The translations under genes and the position numbers were made by a program. A stretch of 37,868 nucleotides of DNA from a virus. Below, one piece after another: positions 8,405 to 20,300 of the stretch. Location of the stretch: IMG/VR virus record IMGVR_UViG_3300023176_002709, positions 1 through 37,868 of that record; one strand, written 5' to 3'. Below the pieces are notes generated by a model that was given only the letters and a program-made list of their open reading frames with translations, had not been told where the DNA came from and made no database searches. Positions within the stretch are counted from its first letter, which is position 1, and every line of letters starts with the position of its first letter.

Positions 8405-11400
8405 TCAGGCAAGAGCAATACATCTGAAGTCTTTCAGTTTTACTGGAGTGGATTCATTCTTGGAAGACATTACAATTTTAATTGCGAATCCAGTAAATTG
8501 ATCTAAGTTGTTGGCAGTGAACTGATATTCTCTGAATGAGAGAGCATCACTTGGTTGAACGTAAGCATCCGCTCTTCCACTATTCTTATTTACATCAATT
8601 ACACGATCACCAAATCCATCGCCATCAGTATCAATCAAGTTATCATAACCAGGGAATGGTACATAATTTTGTGGAATTTCAGTAGAATCTGCCTTAAAGA
8701 GTCTATAGAAAACTCTAAAGTCAGCATCTTCTTGTCTGTTTGCTGCGACAATAACTTTCAAACTGGTGGCAGGTTGTTGTAATGAAATCGATTGAGTTAC
8801 GAAAATGGCAGCGTGAGGATCACCCAAGATGGCATTTGATCTGCTGTCAGTCACGTAGTCACCGATTGGATTATTAGTCTTATTTCTACCAAGAATGAAG
8901 GTGGCATTTTGAATATCCATTACTGGAGACAGATTTTCATCATCTGTTCTAAAATCAACTCTCATTGTGAGTGATTTATTGAGTGGTAATGATGTTAATC
9001 TGGTGGTTTCATTGATTCTAGAAGCAACCATTCTTGGTGTCTTGAAGTGCAATACTCTATTAAGAGGAACTGCTTCATAACCTTGGTCAACGAATGAAAC
9101 TTCTGTTCCTCCAGCACTTGTTCCAGAAATAGTTCTGATTTGACTGCTTACTGCAGTTCCTTTTCCAGGAGTAATAACATTGAAAATTGGTTGGATAGAA
9201 CTGAACTGATGGTTCTGAGAAATACCAACTGAATTTCCACCAAATCCTTTCTGTGCAGCAAAACTCAACATTGATCTTCCACTGCTTCTATTTGTTGGAG
9301 ATGTTCTATCAAATTCTAAGAAGTAGTTATCAATATTAGAATTCTCCATAGCGTAATATGTTGATGGAATATCGTGTGTTTTGTTGATTCTCATCAATGA
9401 AACACCATTCACTTCATATGGTTGAATATCAATATCCTTGGAATAAGGAATCGATACCGTTCCATTCAAAGATCTGGATGAAATTGTAAGTGTACCTGCT
9501 CCAGCAGATCCAGCAGTAATGCTTGTATATTCAACAACTTCATTCTGAATCAGAGCATATCCACGACTGGTTGTAATTCCTTCAAATGTAGCAAATACTG
9601 CAGTATTGGCTACAGAGACAATGGTATCGTTTAAACCAAAATCAGCAGTAAGTTTTACCTTTTCTCTGTCTGGTTTTACATCAGTAACAACAATTTTGTT
9701 ATTACCGCCATGGTGAGCATGATTGTACTGTTTGACTCTGAAGAGGTTTCCAGAATACTTGTCATCAATCAAACTTGAAGTTCCATTAACTGTAGCAGTT
9801 GCTGTAGTCCTACTCGATTCATCATTAGGATTGGTATAGTATTGAAGTGTTACCGAATTTGTGAAGTTTTCTCCCTGAACATTAGTCAGATAAATTGTAT
9901 CTGTTGTTCCGTGAGTCTTAACACCAAGTTTAGCACCACTTCCACCACCGCTAGCACTTCCAGAGGAAATAGTGCTGGTTGTAATACCAAGAACTTCTCC
10001 TTCAACATATCCGTTTCCAGTGTTGGTTATGCTGTAGTTATTAATAGTGCCATTTGTAAACTGAATAGTTGCTTCTGCTCCAGTACCATTTCCAGAAATA
10101 GAATAAAGAGATACTCCTGTAAATGTTCCTGTTGGATATCCAGATCCAGATTCGATGGTAGTCACAACTCCAACAGGACCACCAAGGTTTTCTACGAAAC
10201 CATTGATACTTGGACTTGTTCCTTCACCAATTTTGACACCTGGTACAACATTTGCGTCTAAAGTTCCAGAGATAGGAAGTTTCAGTTTTCTTGGAAGTCC
10301 TTCAATAGGATTATTCTGGAGAATAGAAACATTGCTTCCATTTGGAGTAACATCAGAGTTGTAGAATGTTAAAGTTCCATTCTTAACAAACTGTGCTTTA
10401 TACAGTTTGAATGTGAGGTCTTGATATTGACTTGCTGTCCAAATAGTTCCATTTTGGGACTTGAACAAACTTCCGCCAATATACTGCTTAGCAACGATTA
10501 CATTCTGGACATTTGGAAGATTCTGTGTTCTTACAGTCTTCTTACCCATAGTTGCTGCCCACATCTCATACTTATCAGATGCTGGCGAAAGAATAACAAT
10601 TGCGTATTCTTTACCAGATTCTAAGAAGACTGGTGATGGGAACTTAACTCTGGTTGGGACTGAAGCATCATTAGAAACATTGATATCTTTAGGATTCAAT
10701 GAAACTTGAGTGAAATCTTGTACTAAGAATGATGTAGGAGTTCCCAATTCTACTGTTCTCAGTTCTACGAACAGTTTTGCATTGTCGTCTTTCTTAGCAA
10801 AATACAAATCGAATGATGTGAGGAATGCTCCTTTACCATCAACTGTGAATGTTTGTGCTAATGGGTCTCTATGAGGTGCCTTAACTTGAACATTAACTTC
10901 AGTCTTCTTCGCTGCTGGTTTGGGTGGATTTCTTACAGCAACACGAGTGGTCTCCTGAGTAACAATGGTTCCAGAACCACTGTATTGACCAATTGATTCA
11001 CTGGAGAATACTGTAGAACCTGGTGTTGGAGTTACTCCTGGTGGTACAGCAGTGACTCTTACAGTCTTAGAACCACTTCTAACTTTTACTGGTGGTTGAG
11101 GGCTAGTATTTGGATCTCTGAAGAAGAAGCAAGCGATAATGTCACCCCAGTTATCAGAAATCAATTCAGACTTACTAACTGTCGCTACAGCACCACTAGT
11201 TCTACCGACAATACGTGCTCCAGAAGGAACATAACCATAATATTTTTCTTGAGAAGCAATCGATCTGGTATCAAAGTTAATCAGTTTTGATGTTGCCGAG
11301 TAAGAATTTCCAGGTGCTGATCTGTTTCTATCATATGGGTCAACAGTATATTCTTCAACAGCAACAGCTGGTGAACCTAATCCTGCTGCGATATCTGGTC

Positions 11401-14400
11401 TTGACGTATCTCCAAACTTATGATTTGGTTTTTGCAATCTTACATAACCAATCTTCTTACCACCATAGAAAACATCAGCATCTTCAAACACAGTAAATGT
11501 GCCTGACTGCATTGTGATTTCGCAAAGTTTTGGTAAAAGGTCAACTTGCTGATTATCGAGATAATGATAGTGCTTGGTAAATGGTCTCAGACCATTGGCA
11601 GCAAAGTATACGTTTCTGGAACGCATAAATGGATCAACAGTGCTAGAGACTTTTACGTTCTCAACATAATCAAACTCTCTAGATGGTCCAGTGAGTTTAG
11701 GAGTATATCTAGTTGTTGTAGTGGTAGTGGTTGTAGTGAACGCTCTTGTAGTTTTTTCACCTCTACCGCCACCTGTTCTGTAGGTTACATATTCTGTTTT
11801 ATTGTCAACATCTACAGTTACACTTGCTTCTTGTACCCACTTAGCACCAGTTGATTCGGTTCTTTGGTCATTAATGTAAATTGTTCTGGTCCAATTGTCT
11901 GCTTGTGGGTCGAGCGTAACACCACCAACAAATACAATAACATTGAATGGGTTTACATTTTCAGCGTTTGTAGCGTGTGGTTGCTCTAACCAATCTACTT
12001 CAGAATACTTGAGTGTTAAAAGATCTCCAGTTTTCTGAATATTTGGATCAAGAAGTTTGAGATTTTGAGACAGGTCTGCTTTATTTCTATCAATTCCTGC
12101 ATCAAGTGCCAATTCTGCTGGCATTGACCAGAAGTCAACAGGAGCAATAGCATTAGCATTTGCCTTGTCAATATCAATAGTTGTATATCTTGGGTCAGCA
12201 AGACTCTTATCCTTAAAGTCACTAACGATAAATCCAGACTTGAATCTATTCAGACCATTTGCATCGGTTACTTCTAAAGTTTTAGCACTCAACTCCAGTA
12301 ATGAAAGACTTGTGACTTCTTCAAGATTCTCAATTCTCTCTTCAAGTTTTGCGATGTCACGCATTGTAAATCTTCTGTTATCTCTCAGAAGAATTTGTGG
12401 ACTCTTAGTTGTGTTGAAGAGGTATGCTGGAAGTCTAATTTGAGCGATTTCCATCGCATCATCAGCAAGAATAGGTGCTTGTGGAGTATCGCTTGGTTCT
12501 CCCTGAATGACCTCAATCTCACCAAGTCTATTGAGAGATACAAGATCTATTCTTGGAAGATAGTAACTATATCCAATAAAAGATGTTTCATCTGGAGTTA
12601 CTACGTATCTGAAGTTAGACTCATACGCTCTGCTACTAAAAGCAAATGGCGAACCCGTTGCTGTTGACGGGTCAAATTCTGCGACCCTTGGTCTAAAGTC
12701 AAGTAAATCTGATGTGCGAATTCCATTGGGAAGTGATGGAATATCATTCTTATACCTTTCTTCAGTATAAGAATTTACAGTAAAGAAATCTCCACTATTT
12801 CCAGGTGTAACTTGATAGCAATCATAGATTACTAAAAGTTGTCTTGATGGAATAGAACTTCCTGCCTTTCTGACAATTCTCGAATAATCGCAATACTGAT
12901 GTTTGTGACCCTTATTGAGTGTATAGTTAGTAGTCTTATCTACATAACTGCCGTTGGTAACATCTTGAATTACGGCATTAATAGAAGAATCTTTAAATTC
13001 TACATTTTCACCAATCTCAAATCTGTTCTCATTTAAATAAACAAAATCAACAGATGTAGATGTTTTGTTAACTACCTGTCCTACCGCTCTGCTATCCTTA
13101 CCTACAATTTTCTCACCTGTAATGGCATTAGTATCCAATCCCAATCCAATAGCAAATGTTAATTTGTCTAATGTGGGAGCAGAATTAGTTGTCGATTCGT
13201 AAATAGCACGAACATTGACTACATCTGGAACATTGAGAGAAATATTATCATCTTCAACTCTTAAACCATAATAATTGCTTGTTGTCAAACCAGTCGCAGT
13301 AGAAATACCACTTGTTCTTGTGATAGAAACTTGGCGACTTCTTACGAAATTCTTAGATTTATTGCTAACTTGTCTCTTCTTTAATGTTGTTATAATGGTA
13401 ACATTAGACTCACTAACCTTAAGATTAGACAGAGTGATTGTATCTCCATTTGCCCCCAGTGTAAACTGGTCTGAAGTTAGACTTTCTGTGGTTCCATCAT
13501 CATAGTGTACCGAATATCTTTCAGCATCAAATGCCTCAAAGAAGACACTAGTAATACCAGCACTAGCATCGAGAGCATCTGTAGTTGTTAAAGTAATAGT
13601 ACCAGTAGAGCTGGTGCTCTTTCCTGTCAGTTGCTTGGAGATTGTCAGTTCGGACTGAGCAAGGTCAACAGAAGCAATATTAGGTTCTGGAAGTTCCGAA
13701 TAAAGACCAGATGATCCAAGATTGAGAATCTTTGGAACCATCAGTGAAAATACAGAATCTCCATTATCAACGTTTGCTCTTGCTACACCAGCAACAGTAG
13801 AATCAAGAGCACCAACACTAATAGAAGTTCCGTTTGCCGCTATTGAGGTAATTCTATTAAAGTTTGGAATAGTCTGACCAGCAGTCTGATATTTGATAAT
13901 TGCTTCAGTTTTGATTCCCGTTACCGCATTGAAGAATCTTCCAGGAACCGTTCCTGTAGTTCCTCCACTGATTGTCAGTTTATCGGTAATTGAAAAATTG
14001 GGTGGAGTTCTTTCATAAAGAACAGCATCGGCAATAAAATCAGTTTGGAGAGCGGTGTTTAGCGTATCAGAATCTTGATAAACGGACTTGATATCTTCAA
14101 CACTATAAGTAGCAATATCTTGAATAGCAACTTTGAGTTGGGGATTTTCGTTAATGATAACTTGCTCACCCACCAAGAATGTTCCAGCAGTCTGAGATAA
14201 ACTAAATGCTGAACCAGTTGGTTTTTCTGAAAGATAACCAGTTGCTCCACTGGACAATCCTCTGACAAAAGAAGTCAGTGGAACTTCTGAAGTGCTGTAT
14301 TCTTTTCCAAGATATAATGTAGTGTAAGTTTGTACATCAAACAGATACAAATCCCACTCAGTTGCTGCATTTGAATACGAAGCATCTGAAACACCATACC

Positions 14401-15760
14401 AATATACTCTTGCCTCACCAATCTTTAAACCAGTTCCTGCGTTTGTGATGGAAGTATTTCTTCTTCTATTATAAAGAGAAATTGTATTATCACCACTTCC
14501 AACAGGAGCTCCAATATTGAAATATGGAACACCGAGAACGTTATTGACCTTTAAAAGACTTCCCATTCCAAAAGGAACGAGTGCTTGATTGATTCTTTTA
14601 GTGCTCCTTGGTTTTTCTACATCAACAATTGTAGAACCAACCAAATCTACATCAAATCCTCTAACGTAAGCAGTTCCAGCAGAAACTCTGACGCACATCA
14701 GGTCATCGCTAGGAATATTTCCTTGGTCTGTCTTTTGGTCTTCTCTATAAAGACCACCATTACCAGTTTCGTTGTTTAGTGATTCTACAACGTCTACAGT
14801 AAATGAGTCTACAGCATAACTTCCAGACTCTTCAAAAGTTCTTTTGGCAAAGTAATCTTTAATTACATTGTATTCAGAAGTATTTTGTAACTTTTTAATA
14901 ACACCATTATCAACCTTAACAAGTTCGATAAAATCAGTATCATCAAAATCTGTTAGTTGCTTTTTCGCTAATCTAACACTGATTTTCAGTCTATCAGCAC
15001 CAGGTGCTGCATAATTTGTAAATCCCTTTGCATTGTCATTTAAAGATGTATCGTCATCCGAAGTAACAATCTCTTCAAGGATATCAAATCCAACTCTATA
15101 TGATGGTTCGTTATCATATGGATCGAGAATAATCTGAGATGTTGGAACATCAACAAAAGTTCCTCTGATAAAATAAACACCTTCAGCAACACCGACAGCA
15201 TAACCAGTCTTAGTGGCGTCTGTTGATAATATTGTTAATACAGTATCGCCAGAGTTTAAAGTGGTGTTACCATAAGTAACATTTTCTTCAAGTATTAATA
15301 CTTCTCCATCTTCAAATTCAACACCTTCACCATCAGAAGCACCATCACGATACTTAACAAAGAGGGTAATCTCTTCTACACCCTCTTCTGGTGGAAGCAG
15401 ATATCCTTTAATTGTTCCGACAACATCTGAGGTTTCACCTCTTACAGTTGTGCCTTTCCCATCATTTCCTTTAACTAAAGAGTCAATGTATACTGTGATA
15501 TCTACACCAAGATGATCTGAATTCACTTTCACCGTTGTGAAAGCATTATCACAAGTAACCCCGCCAGGAATTACCATAGAACCTTCTTTGAAGAGATGGC
15601 TTCCGAAAGATTCTATTTGGTTTTGTAAAATTGACTGAAGACCTGTTAATTCTCTTGCCTGAACTGGGTATCCAGGCTTAAAAAGAACTCTATAAAAATT
15701 ATCATCCTTATCAAAATCATCATAATAAGGATTTACGTTTAGGTTTGTCTTCTGTGGCAT
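8405..15760 (-). CDS. Giant DUF4815 baseplate/fibre protein (2,451 aa)
   Basis: The N-terminus (NLNVNPYYDDFDKDDNFYRV, then LFKPGYPVQARELTGLQSIL) is the signature of DUF4815 proteins, which are widespread in cyanophages. The gene sits directly after gp8, where T4 has the gp9-gp10 fibre-attachment proteins. Further segments are: a probable coiled coil near 1131-1155 (LEERIENLEEVTSLSLLEL); a run of nine Thr near 1340; a DPLAQTF...FLTSFDLYFAKK beta domain near 1633-1753, typical of phage receptor-binding or baseplate proteins; NxGxGY repeats near 1870-1945; a QNEVVEYTS...RSLNGT module near 2073-2105; and a DTDGDGFGD calcium-binding-like loop near 2375. It begins three bases after the gp8 stop. 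It is probably a large distal baseplate/fibre-network protein; the exact role is unproven. Confidence 0.88.
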   Translation of the reverse strand: MPQKTNLNVNPYYDDFDKDDNFYRVLFKPGYPVQARELTGLQSILQNQIESFGSHLFKEGSMVIPGGVTCDNAFTTVKVNSDHLGVDITVYIDSLVKGNDGKGTTVRGETSDVVGTIKGYLLPPEEGVEEITLFVKYRDGASDGEGVEFEDGEVLILEENVTYGNTTLNSGDTVLTILSTDATKTGYAVGVAEGVYFIRGTFVDVPTSQIILDPYDNEPSYRVGFDILEEIVTSDDDTSLNDNAKGFTNYAAPGADRLKISVRLAKKQLTDFDDTDFIELVKVDNGVIKKLQNTSEYNVIKDYFAKRTFEESGSYAVDSFTVDVVESLNNETGNGGLYREDQKTDQGNIPSDDLMCVRVSAGTAYVRGFDVDLVGSTIVDVEKPRSTKRINQALVPFGMGSLLKVNNVLGVPYFNIGAPVGSGDNTISLYNRRRNTSITNAGTGLKIGEARVYWYGVSDASYSNAATEWDLYLFDVQTYTTLYLGKEYSTSEVPLTSFVRGLSSGATGYLSEKPTGSAFSLSQTAGTFLVGEQVIINENPQLKVAIQDIATYSVEDIKSVYQDSDTLNTALQTDFIADAVLYERTPPNFSITDKLTISGGTTGTVPGRFFNAVTGIKTEAIIKYQTAGQTIPNFNRITSIAANGTSISVGALDSTVAGVARANVDNGDSVFSLMVPKILNLGSSGLYSELPEPNIASVDLAQSELTISKQLTGKSTSSTGTITLTTTDALDASAGITSVFFEAFDAERYSVHYDDGTTESLTSDQFTLGANGDTITLSNLKVSESNVTIITTLKKRQVSNKSKNFVRSRQVSITRTSGISTATGLTTSNYYGLRVEDDNISLNVPDVVNVRAIYESTTNSAPTLDKLTFAIGLGLDTNAITGEKIVGKDSRAVGQVVNKTSTSVDFVYLNENRFEIGENVEFKDSSINAVIQDVTNGSYVDKTTNYTLNKGHKHQYCDYSRIVRKAGSSIPSRQLLVIYDCYQVTPGNSGDFFTVNSYTEERYKNDIPSLPNGIRTSDLLDFRPRVAEFDPSTATGSPFAFSSRAYESNFRYVVTPDETSFIGYSYYLPRIDLVSLNRLGEIEVIQGEPSDTPQAPILADDAMEIAQIRLPAYLFNTTKSPQILLRDNRRFTMRDIAKLEERIENLEEVTSLSLLELSAKTLEVTDANGLNRFKSGFIVSDFKDKSLADPRYTTIDIDKANANAIAPVDFWSMPAELALDAGIDRNKADLSQNLKLLDPNIQKTGDLLTLKYSEVDWLEQPHATNAENVNPFNVIVFVGGVTLDPQADNWTRTIYINDQRTESTGAKWVQEASVTVDVDNKTEYVTYRTGGGRGEKTTRAFTTTTTTTTTRYTPKLTGPSREFDYVENVKVSSTVDPFMRSRNVYFAANGLRPFTKHYHYLDNQQVDLLPKLCEITMQSGTFTVFEDADVFYGGKKIGYVRLQKPNHKFGDTSRPDIAAGLGSPAVAVEEYTVDPYDRNRSAPGNSYSATSKLINFDTRSIASQEKYYGYVPSGARIVGRTSGAVATVSKSELISDNWGDIIACFFFRDPNTSPQPPVKVRSGSKTVRVTAVPPGVTPTPGSTVFSSESIGQYSGSGTIVTQETTRVAVRNPPKPAAKKTEVNVQVKAPHRDPLAQTFTVDGKGAFLTSFDLYFAKKDDNAKLFVELRTVELGTPTSFLVQDFTQVSLNPKDINVSNDASVPTRVKFPSPVFLESGKEYAIVILSPASDKYEMWAATMGKKTVRTQNLPNVQNVIVAKQYIGGSLFKSQNGTIWTASQYQDLTFKLYKAQFVKNGTLTFYNSDVTPNGSNVSILQNNPIEGLPRKLKLPISGTLDANVVPGVKIGEGTSPSINGFVENLGGPVGVVTTIESGSGYPTGTFTGVSLYSISGNGTGAEATIQFTNGTINNYSITNTGNGYVEGEVLGITTSTISSGSASGGGSGAKLGVKTHGTTDTIYLTNVQGENFTNSVTLQYYTNPNDESSRTTATATVNGTSSLIDDKYSGNLFRVKQYNHAHHGGNNKIVVTDVKPDREKVKLTADFGLNDTIVSVANTAVFATFEGITTSRGYALIQNEVVEYTSITAGSAGAGTLTISSRSLNGTVSIPYSKDIDIQPYEVNGVSLMRINKTHDIPSTYYAMENSNIDNYFLEFDRTSPTNRSSGRSMLSFAAQKGFGGNSVGISQNHQFSSIQPIFNVITPGKGTAVSSQIRTISGTSAGGTEVSFVDQGYEAVPLNRVLHFKTPRMVASRINETTRLTSLPLNKSLTMRVDFRTDDENLSPVMDIQNATFILGRNKTNNPIGDYVTDSRSNAILGDPHAAIFVTQSISLQQPATSLKVIVAANRQEDADFRVFYRLFKADSTEIPQNYVPFPGYDNLIDTDGDGFGDRVIDVNKNSGRADAYVQPSDALSFREYQFTANNLDQFTGFAIKIVMSSKNESTPVKLKDFRCIALA

Positions 15761-15763
15761 GGT

Positions 15764-17323
15764 TTAAAATTCCAGTATAACTTTGATGTCTTCCTTTTGG
15801 CGGGAGTTCCTAGAAATGCTAGGTCTATTGTCTAGATAAATTAAATCTCCTGATCCTTTATTTATCTCTGGACTTGCCAATCCACTAGTGAAATTAACAC
15901 CCAGATTTATCAACTTGGTCCCTGTTGGATTTGTACTGATTCCAGAGAATCCAGTATCAATGGAACCATTGAAAGATGAATTTTGTCCGCTAACTAAGTT
16001 TGCGGATGACTCAAAACTATAAACTCTACCATTGGTAGATATTCCAACATAGTCCTGCTGATCAAGTGTTGTCTGGTTGTAGAACAAAGACCTATCTTGG
16101 AAATATTTTAAAACTTTGGTTTCACTATCCCAAGAAGCAACATAACCATATGCTCTACCGACCCCACCAGAAACGACCTGTTGAATTTTTTCACCAACAA
16201 CAGGAGTTCCTGTAATCGAAGAAAACTTCAACGAATATAATCCACTAAAAGTATTATTTGTATAAATTTGGTCAGTTCCAACAGCAGTTGGATTTTTTAC
16301 AATACCAACTTGAGCAAAACTTGTATCAACTGGGAAGTCTTTAGTGGAATCATCAAATCTTGCATAAACTAAAACCTTATCAGTTCCCAATTCACTGTAA
16401 ACATCATATCCATGACCTTTTGATGGTGGTATGATAGGAACTAATTTCGCACTAGTTCCAGTTGTATTTGAGTTAATTGAACCCAAATCTACCAGTGCGT
16501 AACTATAATCTTTTCCACCAGAGGTAACAACAGTATTTGTAATCTTTCCACCTTCTACATCAACTCTAACTCTACCTCCAGTTCCATCTCCAATAATGTC
16601 TAATTCCTGTCCCAAACCATTAGAGTAGTTTGAACCAGATTTCTCAATGTAAACAGTTTTAATTTGATTGGAGTTTACGGAAGAATCCCCAGATTCTCTT
16701 ACAGATCTAATTTGAGAATCGGTTGATGTTGCCCAACCATTAGGGACTGTAATATACTCTGTAGAATCAAATTTAATAATATCGCTAGGGGAAATAGTAA
16801 ACAGATATTTCCAAATATAACCGTCTCCACTATCACCTGCTCTAGATGGTTCTAAGTCGGTGAAAGTTGGTTCATCTTGTGATATATTTCCTTTCAGATT
16901 TGTCCCATCAGAACCATTTTCAATACAAACATAAACTCTATAATCGGCGTTCATTACATAATAATTAGCATCATAGAGTCTTGATGCGTTTGTTAATGGT
17001 GAAGGATTTAGGATGCTATAATCATCCCTGTACATTTCATATCTATTTCCTGCTGCCCAATCAATTCTTTTAACAATTCTTCTAATATTAGCGGAAGATA
17101 TCTTCTTTCCATACAAAACAACATCACCTGCATGACTGTTGTAAGAAAAACTATCAACAGGTGCCGGTGGATTTGTGTTCCACGTAGAGGTCCTGCCATA
17201 TCCAGTGATAGAAGGATTTGGCAGGCTTACTGTAATGTAATATGAATTAGAAGACGCTTCAACAGAATCTACAAAATTACTGGCATTCAGAATTCTAAAT
17301 TTATCAGTAACAAGTGCTGGCAT
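15764..17323 (-). CDS. 8: gp8-like baseplate wedge protein
   Basis: The 519-aa product carries two clear T4 gp8 blocks. One is GDGYIWKYLFTISPSD followed by TEYITVPNGW at about 165-195 (T4 GDGYVWEYLFEIPPD, EYIVVPWP). The other is the C-terminus GDLIYLDNRPSISRNSRQKE followed by DIKVILEF (T4 GEMIYMENRPPI...EEINILFTF). The N-terminal VTDKFRILNASNF also parallels T4. T4 gp8 is 334 aa; the extra about 185 residues lie between the two blocks and include an IEKSGSNYSNG / VTSGGKDYS repeat pair and a GEKIQQVVSGGVGRAYGYV module shared with neighbouring proteins. It is the first gene after a late promoter. gp8 forms part of the inner baseplate wedge with gp6, gp7, gp10 and gp53. Confidence 0.95.
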   Translation of the reverse strand: MPALVTDKFRILNASNFVDSVEASSNSYYITVSLPNPSITGYGRTSTWNTNPPAPVDSFSYNSHAGDVVLYGKKISSANIRRIVKRIDWAAGNRYEMYRDDYSILNPSPLTNASRLYDANYYVMNADYRVYVCIENGSDGTNLKGNISQDEPTFTDLEPSRAGDSGDGYIWKYLFTISPSDIIKFDSTEYITVPNGWATSTDSQIRSVRESGDSSVNSNQIKTVYIEKSGSNYSNGLGQELDIIGDGTGGRVRVDVEGGKITNTVVTSGGKDYSYALVDLGSINSNTTGTSAKLVPIIPPSKGHGYDVYSELGTDKVLVYARFDDSTKDFPVDTSFAQVGIVKNPTAVGTDQIYTNNTFSGLYSLKFSSITGTPVVGEKIQQVVSGGVGRAYGYVASWDSETKVLKYFQDRSLFYNQTTLDQQDYVGISTNGRVYSFESSANLVSGQNSSFNGSIDTGFSGISTNPTGTKLINLGVNFTSGLASPEINKGSGDLIYLDNRPSISRNSRQKEDIKVILEF

Positions 17324-17340
17324 TTTGAACTTTTTTTATG

Positions 17341-17348
17341 TATTTATA
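17341..17348 (-). promoter_or_regulatory. T4-type late promoter TATAAATA before gp8
   Basis: An exact minus-strand TATAAATA fills the 30-base gap between the stop of the 4,099-aa gene and the ATG of gp8, 17 bases upstream of that ATG. It would let gp8 and the DUF4815 gene be expressed independently of the 12.3-kb gp7 gene. Confidence 0.75.
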
Positions 17349-17353
17349 TCTGG

Positions 17354-20300
17354 TTACGGGGTGTTAGAAAGTTTTCTAATCGAACCATTATTTCTATAAC
17401 CAAAATCTCTTCTTTGGATTGTTGGGAAAGTTGACAATCCAGAGTCTACAACCAATCCAGTTACACCAATAGAAATTGGATTTGTTCTGGATGCATAGTT
17501 GTAAATTCTTCCCCAAGAGATGTTTCCGCCAGATGTAGTTGTTATTCCAACAACATTGCTGTTTGTATGAATATTGCAGATAATTTCAGCATCTGGACCA
17601 TTGTTTGTCTTAGAATTGACAATGTAAATGTTATCTAAGAATCTTGTTCCTATTCCAACAACGGAACTATCTTCACTGTTGACAGAAGTTACGCCAGTGC
17701 CAATTGTTGTATTATAGACAAGTATTGGATAACCTGCCTGCAAATCATTAGCATCAGCAGCATTTGCTCTGAAATTAATCTTCAGTGCAAGGGGATGTCC
17801 ACCTGTTCCTGTTGTTGTGGTTATTCCTGTAATAATTCCAGAGAATCCCTGAACATTTTCAATGGAACTAATAGTTTCCTTAGATGCTTTTGGAACTTCT
17901 ATTATAATTTGTGGTGGGTTAGACGTGGTGTATCCGAAACCAGCATTTGTAATATTGACAGAAACCACGCTACCATTCAAAATTGTTGCCGTTGCGGTGG
18001 CAGTTGTTCCAACACCAACACCAATAACTGATGGAGCAGAGAACTTAACTGGAACTGATGTTGTCGAATATCCAAGACCAGGATTGGTGATTGTTATCGA
18101 CGAAACTGTTCCAGCAGCAGAAACGGTTGATGTAAATGCTGCAGATACTGGGTCAACAGAATCTATAATCAACGCTCCAAAAGTATCAATTGTAATTCCA
18201 TAATTATTTTCTTCATAGTTGAAGAATTGTGCATCGTCTACAAAGATTTCAGATGTTGTAGTGTTTAAATCGCCAATAATTCTTGCTGTTGGATAAATTC
18301 TTGGTTCTAAAGAATCTCTTGTCTTGTAGATGATGTCACCTTTCACATATTTGTCAACTTTTTGTTTGGTCCACTCAATTGGTTTGAATGTAACTTCATC
18401 AATTCCATTACCAACGTAAATGTCAGTTTCAATGCTATCGGAACCGAAAATATCAGCAATACTTCTGCTACGGAGCTGACTTACTGTAGACTCATAAAGC
18501 GGATGCTTATTGACAAAAACATCATCTCCAATCTTAACTGTTTCATTGATATCAACCAATTCAATATCTACACCATCTTGACCGAGGTAGAAGAAAATAT
18601 CAACTTTGTCGGACTCTTTTGGTGCTTCAGTGAATGTAAATGACGTACCGCCATTAAACTGATATGCAACATTAGGTTGCTGCAGAACACCATTAACGAA
18701 TATCAGGAGAAGAGAATCCAAGTCAATTGCGCCAGATAAAGGATTATCTGGATCAATTTCGAAACTCAATAGTTGACCAACGTAGTAAAGTGGGAATCTT
18801 TTTCTGCTTCCATTTTGTAAGAACTGTATGCTATCAATATAATCAGTTTCGCCAAATGACCATGCCGAGAATCTGTCATTGAATGTTTCTACAACTTCGA
18901 GTTGGAATTCTGATACTGGTTGCGCGAAACCAAGAGCAGTAACAAGACCAACTGGTTTGAATACATCACCAACTTGGAAAGAATATCCAGGTCTGGTTAT
19001 TTCAAAAGATTCTACCAAGAACAGAGTGGAACCAATGCCAACATTGGTGCTGGCAGATCCAATCTTAACATTCATAAGAAGATTTTCTCCAGTATCAGTT
19101 GTTGGTCCAATACCAAGTCTAGAAACACCAACTATCTCTAAGTTTTCATAAATTGGCTCAGGTATTCTGATGTATGGATCGACATATCCACTGCCACCAT
19201 CATTAATTACAAATCCAAGAGTACCACCTGCCCCAACAACTGCGGAGATACTTGCTTCAGTTCCAGTGTGATTTGCATCAGTTACAGCAATAGAAACGGG
19301 CTCTCTATATCCAGAACCAATGTTGAGACTATAATGTGGGTATACACTACCAAGACCAACATAGTAATGAGTTATTGTGCTTGGTCCAACATTAATATTC
19401 AATTTTGTGGACGATAGAATATTAACAATATCAAGGGAACGGTCATGGTCTGGGAAGATTGTTGTTGTAATTCCAGAACCACTTGGGCAAGTAAATGCCA
19501 AACCGACGAGTTTAACTCTATCACCACCTTCCAATCCATGGGCAGATGAAGTTTCGACTTCAAGAATACCAGAAATCTTATTGTATGCTGCTGTTGTAAT
19601 TGCTACTGGAGTTCCAACAGTGTGAATGCCGACAATATTGGTAATTGTTCCACTTCCATCCAATTCTGCTCTTACTTTAGCACCAACAAGTGGAGCATAT
19701 CCAAGACCAGGTGTAGAACCAAGAGAAACAATCATTCCTCCTCTTGGAAGTTGATTTTGATTTATATCAAAATCAGACTTAATGTATGTTCCATCTGTAG
19801 ACGTAATTCCAGTAAATACGATACTGGAAATACCAGCAACATTATCATTTTCAAACTCATAGTTATTTCCAGTATTGTTGATTGTTGTTGGTGTCTGGAA
19901 TACCCCATTGATAAAGACAATTCCATTTCCAACTTCAACACCAGATGTATTGATACCCTGTGCAGTCATTGTATAAGTTCTTCCAATACCAGTAAATTGG
20001 TCTGAAATATCATCAAATAATACATTGGTATCATAGTTTGATCTTAAGAAAGTTCTTCCTGAATATTGTGATCTCACATAGGGAAGATTGCTTTCGTTTC
20101 TTCTTGCTCTTGTATTTCCTCTAGGAGCTTCAGCAAAGAATACTTTATTCTTGACGATATTGATAGCACCTCTGTAAATCTGGACAGTTGAACCATCATT
20201 GTGAGATGTTGCTGTGCTTCCAAAAGATGCTCTTACAACAGATACTGTTGGGAATGTTGAAGCAGTACCTGCCAAGATGACTCCATTGATAGGTCCTAAC

